Position numbers and translations under genes: made by a program. This document shows, piece after piece, positions 44,398 through 53,178 of a stretch of DNA of 64,000 nt (position 1 is its first letter; each line of letters begins with the position of its first letter). The notes under the pieces are model-generated. The model ran no database searches. It saw only the letters and a program-made list of their open reading frames with translations, and was not told the origin of the DNA. The DNA is from Longimonas halophila. Lineage in GTDB: Bacteria > Bacteroidota > Rhodothermia > Rhodothermales > Salinibacteraceae. The DNA is taken from contig NZ_PDEP01000010.1 in assembly GCF_002554705.1 (NCBI RefSeq), positions 62,001 to 126,000 of the forward strand. The letters run 5' to 3'.

Positions 44398-45171
44398 ATG
44401 AGTGAGTCGTCGTCTGATCTTCGTTCACCTACGTTGCTCGCTCCGTGCGAAGCCGACGTTGTCGACGGCACGGAGGTCCAGTTCTCCTGGGAGCCGGTCG
44501 ACGAGGCCGAGCGCTACATCCTGCAGGTGGCCGAGTCGGCACGCTTCGATACGATCGTGCTGGAAGAAGACGTCGATACGCATACCTCGGTGCGCGTTGC
44601 GGATTTTTTCCCAACGGACGAGCAGACGTTCTTCTGGCGCGTGCTCTCGGTATCGGGAGAGCGCGTAAGCGAAACCCAGCGCGTGGAGAGTTTCGTTGCG
44701 GCCGATGCCGAGGCTGCCGAAGCATATGGAGGGCTCCCTGAACAGAAAGAAGACATGGGGCCTGCGTTTGAGTTGGTGCGCGCAGCTAAAGATGATGTGC
44801 CCGCCCGGATGGTGGCGCCCGATGCTCGCTTTGAGCGAGAGAAGGAGGTCGGCGTTGCCGAAGAAGGAATTGCAACTGGGCAGATTGCAGGAATTGCAAT
44901 CTCGATTATTGTGGTTATCAGTGTAGCAGTGGTCGTACTCTTTGCCTGGACTAACGTAACGCAGCAAGAGGTTCGCGACAGAGCCGTTAGTGCGCAAGAA
45001 CCCGTTGCTGCAGAAACCAATGCAGAAGGCCAACGCCAGATTTCGGAATACGAGGCGGTGGATCCAGAAAGTGGAACCTATCGCATCCCCATCGACCGTG
45101 CTATAGATCTGGTTGTTGAAGAATATAACGCACAGGAAGCGGGAGATTCCTCCGAAGAAAACGGGCAGTAG
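44398..45171 (+). CDS. Membrane protein with FN3-like domain, unknown, inside the act-cox locus
   Basis: A 257-residue protein with no signal peptide. Residues 10-100 look like a fibronectin-III-type beta sandwich (VQFSWEPVDEAERYILQVAES, FFWRVLSVSGERV). An acidic linker, one membrane helix at 163-184 (IAGIAISIIVVISVAVVVLFAW) and a short outer domain follow. That domain carries ISEYEAVDPESGTYRIPIDRA, near the RIPIDxAxxLVxE pattern I recall from small proteins in other act/SCO operons. With no signal peptide, the FN3-like part should be cytoplasmic, which is unusual. It lies 54 bp after actF and 164 bp before the SCO gene; a role in assembly of complex III or the oxidase is inferred from position. 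Confidence 0.75.
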   Translation: MSESSSDLRSPTLLAPCEADVVDGTEVQFSWEPVDEAERYILQVAESARFDTIVLEEDVDTHTSVRVADFFPTDEQTFFWRVLSVSGERVSETQRVESFVAADAEAAEAYGGLPEQKEDMGPAFELVRAAKDDVPARMVAPDARFEREKEVGVAEEGIATGQIAGIAISIIVVISVAVVVLFAWTNVTQQEVRDRAVSAQEPVAAETNAEGQRQISEYEAVDPESGTYRIPIDRAIDLVVEEYNAQEAGDSSEENGQ

Positions 45172-45335
45172 CTCGGAGCATTGCGTTCAGTAATAAGCTG
45201 TTAGAACACCGGGAGCGAGAGAGTGCGAAGGCGGGCTATGATACTGTAGTGAAGCTGATTTGGGCTGTGCAACCTGGGCGTAACGGGCTCGTATGTGTGC
45301 CTCCAACAGTCTATTTGCACTGCACCTAAACTGCC

Positions 45336-46205
45336 ATGCTCATGCCTATGCGTCGCTCTGTGCTGTTCGGCGTGTTGGTAGCCCTTTTATTCGTGAGCGG
45401 TGCCTTAGACACAGCGCATGCCCAGCGCACGGGTCAGCATCGCGATGAGTACGAAGGCGTGGGAATTGATCGCAAGCACGGCGACACCGTACCGCACGAC
45501 CTTACCTTCACCGACCACACCGGTCAAGAGGTCACGCTCGGCCAATACTTTGACGGCGAGCGTCCAGTGCTGCTGAACCTTGTGTATCACGACTGTCCCA
45601 TGCTGTGTGGGCTGCTGCTGAACGGCGTTACGAAGACAATTGGCAGCCTGGAGTGGACGCCCGGTGACGAGTACACGGTGCTTACGATCAGCTTCAACCC
45701 GCGCGAGTCGTTTGAGCAAGCAGCGGCCCAGCGCGAGCGCTACCTGGACCAGTTGGGGCGTCCCAACGCTGCCGACGGCTGGCATTTTTTGACAGGTGAT
45801 GCTGAGAACATTGATGCATTAACAGATGCCGTCGGGTTTAACCTGCGATGGATCGAGTCGAAGCAAGAGTTTGCGCATCCCACGACCTACGTGTTCTTGA
45901 GTGGAGACGGCATGGTGTCGCAGTATATCCACGGGATGCAAATGCCCCAGAGCGATACGCGTCAGGCGCTTGTTGAGGCGTCCGACGGTCAAGTAGGCTC
46001 GCCCGTTGACTTGGTGATGTTGTACTGCTTTCAGTTTGATCCTGACGCCAATACTTACACGGCGGACGCGTTCAACCTGATGAAAGCGGCTTCGGTGCTT
46101 ACAGTGCTTGTGCTTGGTGGCATGTTGTATGTATTCTGGCGCCGCGAAAATGAGCATGTAGACGACCAATTAGAAGGGCGGTTTTCGATGCCGTCTGAGA
46201 CGTAG
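45336..46205 (+). CDS. SCO1/SenC-family copper chaperone for cytochrome oxidase
   Basis: A 289-residue protein with a signal peptide (VLFGVLVALLFVSGALDTAHA) and a thioredoxin-like SCO domain: LVYHDCPMLCGLLLNG (the CxxxC copper site), LTISFNPRESFEQA and SQYIHGMQ with the third copper-binding His. It also has a C-terminal membrane helix (ASVLTVLVLGGMLYVFW), so it is anchored at the C-terminus, not by the N-terminus as in many SCO proteins. It should help load the CuA site of the coxB product, whose gene follows 112 bp later. Confidence 0.92.
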   Translation: MLMPMRRSVLFGVLVALLFVSGALDTAHAQRTGQHRDEYEGVGIDRKHGDTVPHDLTFTDHTGQEVTLGQYFDGERPVLLNLVYHDCPMLCGLLLNGVTKTIGSLEWTPGDEYTVLTISFNPRESFEQAAAQRERYLDQLGRPNAADGWHFLTGDAENIDALTDAVGFNLRWIESKQEFAHPTTYVFLSGDGMVSQYIHGMQMPQSDTRQALVEASDGQVGSPVDLVMLYCFQFDPDANTYTADAFNLMKAASVLTVLVLGGMLYVFWRRENEHVDDQLEGRFSMPSET

Positions 46206-46317
46206 CCTGTGTGTTTCCACAACGAATACGAAGCGCATGCTACAAGGTCCTGGTGTCTCGGGCATCGAGACAGCCAGGGCATACCTTCCCTCTTATGCAA
46301 TCAGTGTCTTTCCAATC

Positions 46318-47265
46318 ATGAATGACTCCGGCACATTCTGGCTTCCCGAAGCTGCCTCGACGGTAGCTGCCGAGGTCGATGGCCTTTTCTACTTCGTATA
46401 CTGGGCCAGCGCCATTATTTTCGTTGGCGTGGTCGCTGCAATGATCTACTTGGCTTACAAGTATCGCCGCCGCGATCCCAACGACCGTCCCGAACCCGTG
46501 GAAGAAAGCCGCCTCCTGGAAATTTCCTGGATCGTGGTGCCAACCATTCTGGTGCTGCTGGTCTTTACGTGGGGATTTCAGACCTTCGTGACGCTACAGA
46601 CGGCCCCGCCGAATGCGTATGAGATTCAGGGGCAAGCCTACTCATATGGATGGAACTTTGAGTATCCAGAAGGGGCGCAGACGACCGATGAGCTCTATCT
46701 ACCTGCGGACCGCCCGGTGCAAATTCGTCTCAGCAGCCGCGAAGGCGATGTGCTGCACAGCTTCTTTCTGCCGCAGTTTCGGGTAAAGCAAGACGTGCTG
46801 CCCAACCGCTACACCTCGGTCTGGTTTGAGGCTACCGAGCCGGGCACATATGAGCTCTTTTGCACCGAGTATTGTGGTGTTGGGCACTCCCAAATGTTAG
46901 GAGAAGTCAATGTGCTCCCTGCAGACGAGTTTGACGAGTGGGTCGCTGAAGCAGGCATCAACGAAGATGATCTCTCACTTGTTGAATTGGGCGAACTGCA
47001 GTATCAGCGCAACGGATGCCAGGGGTGCCACAGCCTCGACGGATCGGCGATGGCAGGTCCCACGTTTCAGGGGCTATACGAGAGCGAGCGCGCGTTTGCC
47101 GATGCGGGCTCCGTTGAAGCGGATGACAACTACCTCCGTGAATCTATCATCGAACCCGATGCCAAAGTTGTTGAAGGCTATGGCTCGGGCATCATGCCGT
47201 CGTTTGCTCATCTCTCTGAGCGCGACGTAACAGCGCTTGTTGAGTTCATCAAGGAGCAGGAATAG
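46318..47265 (+). CDS. coxB: Cytochrome c oxidase subunit II with C-terminal cytochrome c domain (caa3)
   Basis: A 315-residue subunit. Two membrane helices (IIFVGVVAAMIYLAYKY and ISWIVVPTILVLLVFTWGF) are followed by the cupredoxin with the CuA ligands in CTEYCGVGHSQM (Cys, Glu, Cys, His, Met) and by a cytochrome c domain with NGCQGCHSLDG and a Met in GIMPSFAHL. The fusion defines a caa3 oxidase, which takes electrons directly or from the Act complex. The ATG at 46318 is chosen; the open frame back to 46237 is unconserved. Confidence 0.95.
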   Translation: MNDSGTFWLPEAASTVAAEVDGLFYFVYWASAIIFVGVVAAMIYLAYKYRRRDPNDRPEPVEESRLLEISWIVVPTILVLLVFTWGFQTFVTLQTAPPNAYEIQGQAYSYGWNFEYPEGAQTTDELYLPADRPVQIRLSSREGDVLHSFFLPQFRVKQDVLPNRYTSVWFEATEPGTYELFCTEYCGVGHSQMLGEVNVLPADEFDEWVAEAGINEDDLSLVELGELQYQRNGCQGCHSLDGSAMAGPTFQGLYESERAFADAGSVEADDNYLRESIIEPDAKVVEGYGSGIMPSFAHLSERDVTALVEFIKEQE

Positions 47266-47362
47266 GTGATAGTGGCATTCCAAGTGCTTCGATGCGTAAT
47301 CCCCGGTGCTTTACACGGCGCCGTTCCGGATCCCCCTTTACATCGACGAACATGACCTAATT

Positions 47363-49102
47363 ATGGAAGCGGCAGCTCACGCAGCATCACAAACCGACGC
47401 CGAACCGCGTACGTACCTGAACCACGAAACCAGCCTCTGGGAGTGGCTCACGACCAAAGACCACAAGAAGATCGGGATTATGTACCTGATCTCGCTTGCG
47501 GTCGTCTTCCTGGTGGCTGGACTGTTGGCTATGGCGGTGCGCCTGGAGCTGATGTCGCCTGACTTCAGCATTATGTCGGCCAGTCAGTACAACCAGACCT
47601 TCACGATGCACGGCATCATGATGGTCTTTCTGTTCATTGTGCCGTCGATCCCGGCCATTCTGGGTAACTTCGTGCTCCCACTGCAGATTGGAGCGAAGGA
47701 TGTAGCCTTTCCTCGGCTTAACCTGGCCAGCTGGTATGTATACATGGCGGGGGGCGTGCTCACCGTCACGGCCCTGCTTGTCGGCGAGTTGTCGACGGGG
47801 TGGACGTTCTATACGCCGTATTCGTCCCAGCAGGGCACTGCGGTGATCTTTATGACGGGGGCCATTTTTGTCTCGGGATTTGCATCCATATTTACCGGGC
47901 TGAACTTCATCGTCACGATCCACAAGATGCGGGCACCCGGCATGACGTGGAACCGCCTGCCGCTGTTTGTGTGGGGGCTCTACGCCACAAGCATCGTGCA
48001 GGTGCTGGCTACACCGGTTGTTGGTATTACGATGCTGCTGCTAATCTTGGAGCAGACGTTGCAGATCGGTATCTTTGACCCGGCGCTTGGGGGCGATCCG
48101 ATTCTGTTCCAACACTTCTTCTGGTTCTACTCGCACCCGGCGGTGTACATCATGATTCTGCCGGCTTTTGGCATCTTGAGTGAGCTGATTGCTACGTTTA
48201 GTCGCCAGCGCATCTTTGGGTACCGCGCCATTGCGCTGTCATCGGTCGCCATTGCGATGCTCGGCTTCCTGGTCTGGGGCCACCACATGTTCGTATCCGG
48301 CCAGTCGGCGATCTCCTCGATCGTGTTCTCGCTGATTACGTATCTGATTGGCATCCCGTCAGGCATCAAGATCTTCAACTGGATTGCCACCATGTACAAA
48401 GGCTCAGTGTGGCTTCAAACACCGATGCTCTACGCCTTGAGCTTCCTGTTCTTGTTCACTATTGGTGGACTCACAGGTATCATGGTGGGGGTGCTCGGCG
48501 TGGATGTGCATCTGCACGATACCTACTTCGTGGTGGGGCACTTCCACTACGTGATGATGGGTGGTTCGGTGATTGCTTTGCTCGGGGGGATGCACTACTG
48601 GTGGCCTAAGATTACAGGCCGCATGTACAACGAGACACTCGGCAAAATTGCCGCAGGCCTGGTCTTTGTCGGCTTCAATGTGACATTCTTCACGCAGTTG
48701 GTCCTCGGTAGTCAGGGAATGCCGCGCCGCTACTACGAGTACGTAGATCGCTTTGCTGAACTGCACATGATCTCAACCATCGGCTCCTTTATCTTGGCAT
48801 CCGGACTCTTCCTGGTGCTCGGGTACGCGTTGCATTCGCTCTTTTATGGCAAGAAGGCGCCCCAAAACCCGTGGGCGGCTGCTACGCTGGAGTGGACGAA
48901 TGTGGCTGCGATCCCTGATCCGCATAACTTCACGAGCACGCCCCTCGTTACACGGGGACCATACGACTTCCACAAGGCCGACGAAGTGTTTGGGGGAAGC
49001 GGCGACGGTCAGGCCCGTGGCGATGGCGCTGGTAGTGATGCAAGTCGCCTCACACCGCCCGAAGCTGCGCCTTCGGCACCAAAGGAAGATGCCTCCGCGT
49101 AA
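47363..49102 (+). CDS. coxA: Cytochrome c oxidase subunit I, A2 type
   Basis: A 579-residue haem-copper oxidase core with twelve predicted helices. The haem a His is in [14 protein letters not shown], the CuB His in [14 protein letters not shown], the CuB His pair in [10 protein letters not shown], and the haem a3/a His residues in [12 protein letters not shown]. The YSHPAV sequence in place of HPEV is the A2-type marker, in which Tyr-Ser replaces the glutamate of the K/D-channel-linked A1 enzymes, as in Rhodothermus caa3. It reduces O2 to water and pumps protons. The ATG at 47363 lies 97 bp after coxB. Confidence 0.96.
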   Translation: MEAAAHAASQTDAEPRTYLNHETSLWEWLTTKDHKKIGIMYLISLAVVFLVAGLLAMAVRLELMSPDFSIMSASQYNQTFTMHGIMMVFLFIVPSIPAILGNFVLPLQIGAKDVAFPRLNLASWYVYMAGGVLTVTALLVGELSTGWTFYTPYSSQQGTAVIFMTGAIFVSGFASIFTGLNFIVTIHKMRAPGMTWNRLPLFVWGLYATSIVQVLATPVVGITMLLLILEQTLQIGIFDPALGGDPILFQHFFWFYSHPAVYIMILPAFGILSELIATFSRQRIFGYRAIALSSVAIAMLGFLVWGHHMFVSGQSAISSIVFSLITYLIGIPSGIKIFNWIATMYKGSVWLQTPMLYALSFLFLFTIGGLTGIMVGVLGVDVHLHDTYFVVGHFHYVMMGGSVIALLGGMHYWWPKITGRMYNETLGKIAAGLVFVGFNVTFFTQLVLGSQGMPRRYYEYVDRFAELHMISTIGSFILASGLFLVLGYALHSLFYGKKAPQNPWAAATLEWTNVAAIPDPHNFTSTPLVTRGPYDFHKADEVFGGSGDGQARGDGAGSDASRLTPPEAAPSAPKEDASA

Positions 49103-49180
49103 TGCCTCTGCACCCCTGCAAGCTGGGAGCGTCTGTGCGCTCTCGGCTTCCCTGTTTTCCCGATTTACGTAGCTGTCCTC

Positions 49181-49882
49181 ATGTCGACTGAAACCGCCCC
49201 GGCCACGACCGAATCGGTCGAAACCGAACACGACCATCACCCATCGCATCTGCAGCACCACTTTGTCTCGTCAGAGCAGCAGTTTGACTCGGCAAAGCTG
49301 GGGATGTGGTTGTTTCTGATTACCGAGATTCTGCTGTTCTCTGCGCTGTTTGTGGCGTATGCGGTGTACCGCAACTGGAATCCGGTAGCGTTTGCTGAAG
49401 CAAGTAGCACACTCGACTGGGTCCTGGGCTCGGTAAATACGATTGTGCTGCTTACGTCTTCACTGACGGTGGCGCTGTCAATCCACTTCATCCAGAAAAA
49501 TGACAGGAAGAAGACGGTCATCAGTCTGCTGGCAACACTGGCACTGGCGGGGGGCTTTTTGGTGATCAAGTACTTCGAGTACATGGCCAAGTTTGAGCAT
49601 GGGATCTATCCCGGCGAAGCCTTCGCGCCCACCGGGAGCGGATATGAGTATCTGGCTGCCATACCGTACGTGCCGCAGTTCTTCAGCATCTATTTTGTGA
49701 TGACGGGGATTCACGGCGTACACGTCGTTATTGGGATGGGACTCATTAGCTGGATGGCCTGGCGCGCCCACCGGGGCGACTTCAGCGACGAGTGGTACAC
49801 GCCTGTGGAGCTTACAGGGCTCTATTGGCACATCGTTGACATCATCTGGATTTTCCTCTTTCCGCTGCTCTACCTTGTGTAG
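49181..49882 (+). CDS. coxC: Cytochrome c oxidase subunit III
   Basis: A 233-residue membrane protein with a His-rich N-terminus (HDHHPSHLQHHF) and five predicted helices. SSEQQFDSAKLGMWLFLITEILLFSALFVAYAVYR is the usual subunit III opening, and YFVMTGIHGVHVVIGM and VELTGLYWHIVDIIWIFLFPLLYLV are conserved closing blocks. It stabilises the oxidase core and the proton uptake path. It lies 78 bp after coxA and is shorter than mitochondrial subunit III, lacking the first two helices. Confidence 0.95.
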   Translation: MSTETAPATTESVETEHDHHPSHLQHHFVSSEQQFDSAKLGMWLFLITEILLFSALFVAYAVYRNWNPVAFAEASSTLDWVLGSVNTIVLLTSSLTVALSIHFIQKNDRKKTVISLLATLALAGGFLVIKYFEYMAKFEHGIYPGEAFAPTGSGYEYLAAIPYVPQFFSIYFVMTGIHGVHVVIGMGLISWMAWRAHRGDFSDEWYTPVELTGLYWHIVDIIWIFLFPLLYLV

Positions 49883-49976
49883 GCGCAATTGCGCACCGTT
49901 TTGCGTCGCACACTGGGTCGATTGGGCCCTGTGTGCTCCCTGTTAACTCTTGCAGATTCACAGATCGAACAACGCC

Positions 49977-50399
49977 ATGGCCCACGCCACCGACGACCAC
50001 GCCGCTCACGGCCACCACATCATTCCCATCCCCACACTGCTAAAGGTCTTTGGTGCGTTGGTCGCACTCACAGCGATTACCGTAGGACTTTCGCCCTTCG
50101 ACTTGGGTATGTTCGAAATTCCGGTGGCGCTTGGGCTGGCAAGCGCGAAGGCGACGCTTGTTGTGATGATCTTTATGGCCTTGAAGTACGACAACCCCGT
50201 CAACATGCTTACCTTTAGCGTGGGCGTGCTCTTCGTAGCCATATTCCTGGTCTTTACGTTGCTTGACACGGCCTTTCGAGGTGATATGGACAATGTGGAT
50301 CGCCTGACGATTGAAGAGCGCGAACGGCTGAACGAGCAGCTACAAGAGTCGGATGTAGATGCTGAAGACCTTCAGGTTGCGCCAAGCGATATGCAGTAG
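49977..50399 (+). CDS. coxD: Cytochrome c oxidase subunit IV-like protein
   Basis: A 140-residue protein. A His-rich start (DDHAAHGHHIIPI) and three membrane helices (LLKVFGALVALTAITVGLSPFD, VALGLASAKATLVVMIFMAL and MLTFSVGVLFVAIFLVFTLLD) are followed by an acidic tail (QESDVDAEDLQ). KATLVVMIFMALKYDNP is the pattern of prokaryotic cytochrome oxidase subunit IV (caa3-type). It likely caps the oxidase. It is the last gene of the operon; a compact pseudoknot begins 75 bp after its stop. Confidence 0.9.
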   Translation: MAHATDDHAAHGHHIIPIPTLLKVFGALVALTAITVGLSPFDLGMFEIPVALGLASAKATLVVMIFMALKYDNPVNMLTFSVGVLFVAIFLVFTLLDTAFRGDMDNVDRLTIEERERLNEQLQESDVDAEDLQVAPSDMQ

Positions 50400-50473
50400 T
50401 GAGGCATACCCTTCATGCAGAGCCGGAATGGGGAATGTGTACGGGTAGATACGGAGCGGTAACCTCCCACCAT

Positions 50474-50517
50474 ACATCGTGCTGCGCCAAACGCAACGAT
50501 GTTGATGTAGCGTTTGG
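50474..50517 (+). ncRNA. H-type pseudoknot in the 3' untranslated region of the cox operon
   Basis: Stem 1 pairs ACATCGT (50474-50480) with ACGATGT (50496-50502). Stem 2 pairs CCAAACGC (50487-50494) with GCGTTTGG (50510-50517). Loops are 6, 1 and 7 nt, which is sterically possible. All 15 pairs are Watson-Crick. It could be a 3' stability element, a terminator part or a small-molecule sensor; the sequence does not match the riboswitch consensus patterns I remember. The wider stretch 50400-50868 holds no supported gene. Confidence 0.55.
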
Positions 50518-50595
50518 ATTGTGGAAGACCCTGCCGGTTTGCGTCGAATCTTCACGCCCCTATGTCCGTCTATAGTAGTGTGGTTTGTAAAGCAC

Positions 50596-50740
50596 AAAGT
50601 CAGTAGCATAGACTGAGGGCAGACAAGCCAAGTTGAGGGTCAATCCCGACGAGCAGATGGGTAGTCTGTGGTGAAGCATGGGCGATCGCCCAATGGGCGG
50701 TTTGCTTACTCTTACCCGGTCTAACAGGCGAACTGACTTT
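50596..50740. ncRNA. Candidate structured RNA region
   Basis: A closing helix AAAGTCAGT (50596-50604) / ACTGACTTT (50732-50740) surrounds further possible pairs: AGAC/GTCT (50610/50719), CAGAC/GTCTG (50620/50664), GGGTA/TACCC (50659/50713), AAGCA/TGCTT (50674/50703) and the palindrome GGGCGATCGCCC (50680-50691). Some of these exclude each other or would form a pseudoknot. No known RNA family was recognised, and the transcribed strand is unclear. Confidence 0.4.
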
Positions 50741-50868
50741 CCGTCCGCAGGTGCTGCGCGCTTGTAGGCCACGCCTGTGCTACTTGCGTTCCCAAACCAT
50801 GTATCCAGCCCCCACGAACGTAGGCGTTCGTAAACGAACCGTTGTGCTCAGCCGATCTCGCCGTTGCC

Positions 50869-51174
50869 ATGCATGTGCTCTTTATCACCCTCGTCGGTCC
50901 GGTTCTCTTCTTCTTGCTGACATGGGTTGTGGCGACTGCGTACCGCCTATATTTTCCAGAACAGCCTGTTGCGTTTGATCGGGACCCTGTTGTACTGCGT
51001 GAACAGCGCCTCCGCAAAGAGAAAAGCGTGCCCGTGGGCGTGCGCGAGATACGTGAGGACCAGCGCCGTAGCCAGTACCTTGGCAAGTCTTCCCCCGACT
51101 ACCGATATGCATGGGGCAGTTCCGATGGGTTTCCTGACACGTGGCGCGAAAACGTGTGGCTGCGTCGTAACTGA
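50869..51174 (+). CDS. Small membrane-anchored hypothetical protein
   Basis: A 101-residue protein: one N-terminal membrane helix (MHVLFITLVGPVLFFLLTWVVATAYRLYF) followed by a basic, charged cytoplasmic or periplasmic part (DRDPVVLREQRLRKEKSVPVG, REDQRRSQYLGKSS) and an aromatic end (YRYAWGSSDGFPDTWRENVWLRRN). No family recognised. Its position between the cox operon and metF, after a candidate RNA region, does not show a role. Coding is supported by the coherent helix, composition and ATG at 50869. Confidence 0.6.
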   Translation: MHVLFITLVGPVLFFLLTWVVATAYRLYFPEQPVAFDRDPVVLREQRLRKEKSVPVGVREIREDQRRSQYLGKSSPDYRYAWGSSDGFPDTWRENVWLRRN

Positions 51175-51353
51175 TGTGATGTTTACGCGATCCCTGACTG
51201 AGGGCGCGTTAAAACGCGTCGAGATACTCTCCGCTTTTCTTTTTACTTCGACTACGCAGCAACCGTGTACACCAGGTCCGCAGGCTGTCCGTGCTCTATG
51301 GGCTCTGCACACGACCGACTTGCCTCCGCCTTTTTGCAAACCATACCGCTTGC

Positions 51354-52313
51354 ATGAAAGTCACTGAACATCTCGACCGGGCATCCAATCCACTTATCTC
51401 CTATGAAATTATACCGCCTAAGCGAGGCGGATCGGCAGAGCAGATGCTCGGGGTGGTGGAAGAACTTATGCCCTATGAGCCTCCGTTTATTGACGTGACA
51501 AGCCACTCGGCAGAGGTCTCCTACAAACCCATGCCCGACGGCACATGGAAGCGATGCGTAAAGCGCAAGCGTCCCGGTACGCTGGGATTGTGTGCGGCTA
51601 TCGAAGCGCGATACGGCATCGACACGGTGCCGCATATTCTGTGTAAGGGGTTCACACGCGAGGAGACCGAAGATGCGCTCATCGAGCTGAACTACCTGGG
51701 GATCGATAACGTCCTCGCTATCCGGGGCGATGACAAGGGCGTTGAGAAAGATCTTTCGCCCGACCGCTCGCGCAACGAGTATGCGGTCGACCTCGTCAGC
51801 CAGATTACGGATATGAACCAGGGGGCGTATCTGGAGGACTTAATGGATGCGCAGCCTACGAACTTCTGCATTGGGGTTGGGGGCTACCCGGAAAAACACT
51901 TTCAGGCGCCGAACATGGCGTGGGACATTATGCGGCTCAAGCAGAAGATTGAAGCAGGGGCCGACTACGTGGTCACGCAGATGTTTTTTGACAACGCGTA
52001 CTACTTCGAGTTTGTGGAGCAGTGCCGGAGCGTTGGTATCGACGTTCCCATTATTCCGGGCATCAAAATCATCACGCGCAAGCGGCATCTGCAGTCCCTT
52101 CCCGCTCACTTTCACACCGACATCCCCGAGGCGCTGGCAGCCGAAATCGCAGCCGCGGACTCGGACGAAGAGGTGAAGCACCTGGGTATCGAATGGGCGT
52201 TGCAGCAGTCAGAAGAGCTACTCTCGGCCAATGTGCCTTGCCTGCACTTTTACATCATGTCGAGTGCTACAACGGTGAAAGAGGTGGTCGAACCGCTCCG
52301 CGAGATGGCATAG
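51354..52313 (+). CDS. metF: 5,10-methylenetetrahydrofolate reductase
   Basis: A 319-residue FAD enzyme of the MTHFR family: ISYEIIPPKRGGSAEQ at the N-terminus, VPHILCKGFTREETEDALIELNYLGIDNVLAIRGDD (folate/FAD region), GVGGYPEKHFQAPNM, IEAGADYVVTQMFFD and VPIIPGIKIITRKR. It makes 5-methyl-THF for methionine synthesis. The length fits the bacterial type without a regulatory domain. ATG at 51354 fits the family start. No riboswitch was recognised in the 179 bp upstream. Two hairpins follow the gene. Confidence 0.95.
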   Translation: MKVTEHLDRASNPLISYEIIPPKRGGSAEQMLGVVEELMPYEPPFIDVTSHSAEVSYKPMPDGTWKRCVKRKRPGTLGLCAAIEARYGIDTVPHILCKGFTREETEDALIELNYLGIDNVLAIRGDDKGVEKDLSPDRSRNEYAVDLVSQITDMNQGAYLEDLMDAQPTNFCIGVGGYPEKHFQAPNMAWDIMRLKQKIEAGADYVVTQMFFDNAYYFEFVEQCRSVGIDVPIIPGIKIITRKRHLQSLPAHFHTDIPEALAAEIAAADSDEEVKHLGIEWALQQSEELLSANVPCLHFYIMSSATTVKEVVEPLREMA

Positions 52314-52342
52314 CGCTACACACGATCATGCGTTACGCTTTC

Positions 52343-52370
52343 GGAGACAAGCAGGGATCTGCTTGTCTCC
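52343..52370. terminator. Hairpin after metF, first of two
   Basis: GGAGACAAGCAG (52343-52354) pairs with CTGCTTGTCTCC (52359-52370) around a 4-nt loop GGAT: a 12-bp perfect stem. It lies between convergent metF and hpf. Confidence 0.7.
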
Positions 52371-52391
52371 TCAACATGGTTGCAACGAAGA

Positions 52392-52425
52392 AAGCGCCCG
52401 AGCAGAAACTGCTGCTCGGGCGCTT
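52392..52425. terminator. Hairpin between metF and hpf, second of two
   Basis: AAGCGCCCGAGCAG (52392-52405) pairs with CTGCTCGGGCGCTT (52412-52425) around a 6-nt loop: a 14-bp perfect, GC-rich stem suited to stopping transcription from both sides. Confidence 0.8.
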
Positions 52426-52465
52426 CGGCATGGGTTGGATACGTGCACAAACCTATCGATGAAAC

Positions 52466-52780
52466 CTACCGATGGGCATCTTTATCCTTGCGGCGCAGTT
52501 GCGCTTTATACTTCTCTAACTGCCGACGCAGCTGATCGGCGCAGTTCTTGGCGGCATCCTCATGCGTGCTGGCTTCGCCGGTTGCTGTTAAGCGCTTCTG
52601 ATAGACATCGAGGCGCGCCTCAACGGTTTTCTCTTCTGCCGGGCTGTTGTTCTTACTCAGAATAACCTCGGCATTGATAATGCCGTCGTAGTAGCGTTCA
52701 AGCTTTTGCAGGCGCTCCTCGACGCGAGACTGCACCTGGGGCGATACCGTAACGTGGCGGGTGGTCAGTTGGAGATTCAT
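52466..52780 (-). CDS. hpf: Ribosome hibernation promoting factor (short HPF/RaiA type)
   Basis: A 104-residue protein of the HPF/YfiA family: LQLTTRHVTVSPQVQSRVEERLQKLERYYDGIINAEVILSKN gives the beta-alpha start, and EARLDVYQKRLTATGEAST matches the ARLDV...A.GE pattern. It binds the decoding centre of the 30S subunit in stationary phase or stress. The length is that of short HPF, which makes 100S dimers together with RMF in some bacteria or acts alone. The ATG at 52780 fits the family start. The leftward promoter is not identified. Confidence 0.92.
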   Translation of the reverse strand: MNLQLTTRHVTVSPQVQSRVEERLQKLERYYDGIINAEVILSKNNSPAEEKTVEARLDVYQKRLTATGEASTHEDAAKNCADQLRRQLEKYKAQLRRKDKDAHR

Positions 52781-53178
52781 AAGGCACAACGCAGCTGTGG
52801 AATCAAACAGACGAATGCAGGTACGCCTCTCGGGCCCAGAAGCGAAAAGCCCCAAGGCGCCTCTGCCAAGGCTATTACGCTCTACGTAGCACGCTGTATT
52901 TTAGGCGCCTATCGCTTCTTAGATGAGGAGCCAAACAGGCAGAGACTGTGCGTATCGGACACGCGCAGTTCGTGAAAGTGTTGCACAGCATAGAATGCCA
53001 TCCACCAGTCAAACAAAGCGCAGTGCGAGATCTGCCGAGTGTAAGGCTCTGACCTACAGGTCACTTCGAGCGGGGGGAGAGCACGTCTCAATCTGGCAGG
53101 ATGAGCGCGCCAAAAGATCGTAGCGAGTTGGGCCTTGAGGAAGGCACGGAGCCTCTCTCGCAGCCCCCTGCTCCAGAA
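52781..53178. other. 398-bp gap between hpf and ybeY
   Basis: No gene could be supported. It holds a few small palindromes (TTAGGCGCCTAT near 52902, GACCTACAGGTC near 53051) and presumably the promoter of hpf, but no clear box was found. Confidence 0.4.

Noticed and set aside
50596-50740. tmRNA, RNase P RNA or 6S RNA
   Set aside because: No tRNA-like end, no tag reading frame, no GAGGAAAGUC-type RNase P core, and the internal pairs do not give the long single hairpin of 6S RNA.
51175-51353. SAM riboswitch upstream of metF
   Set aside because: Expected because metF is often SAM-controlled, but none of the SAM-I or SAM-II conserved core sequences were seen.
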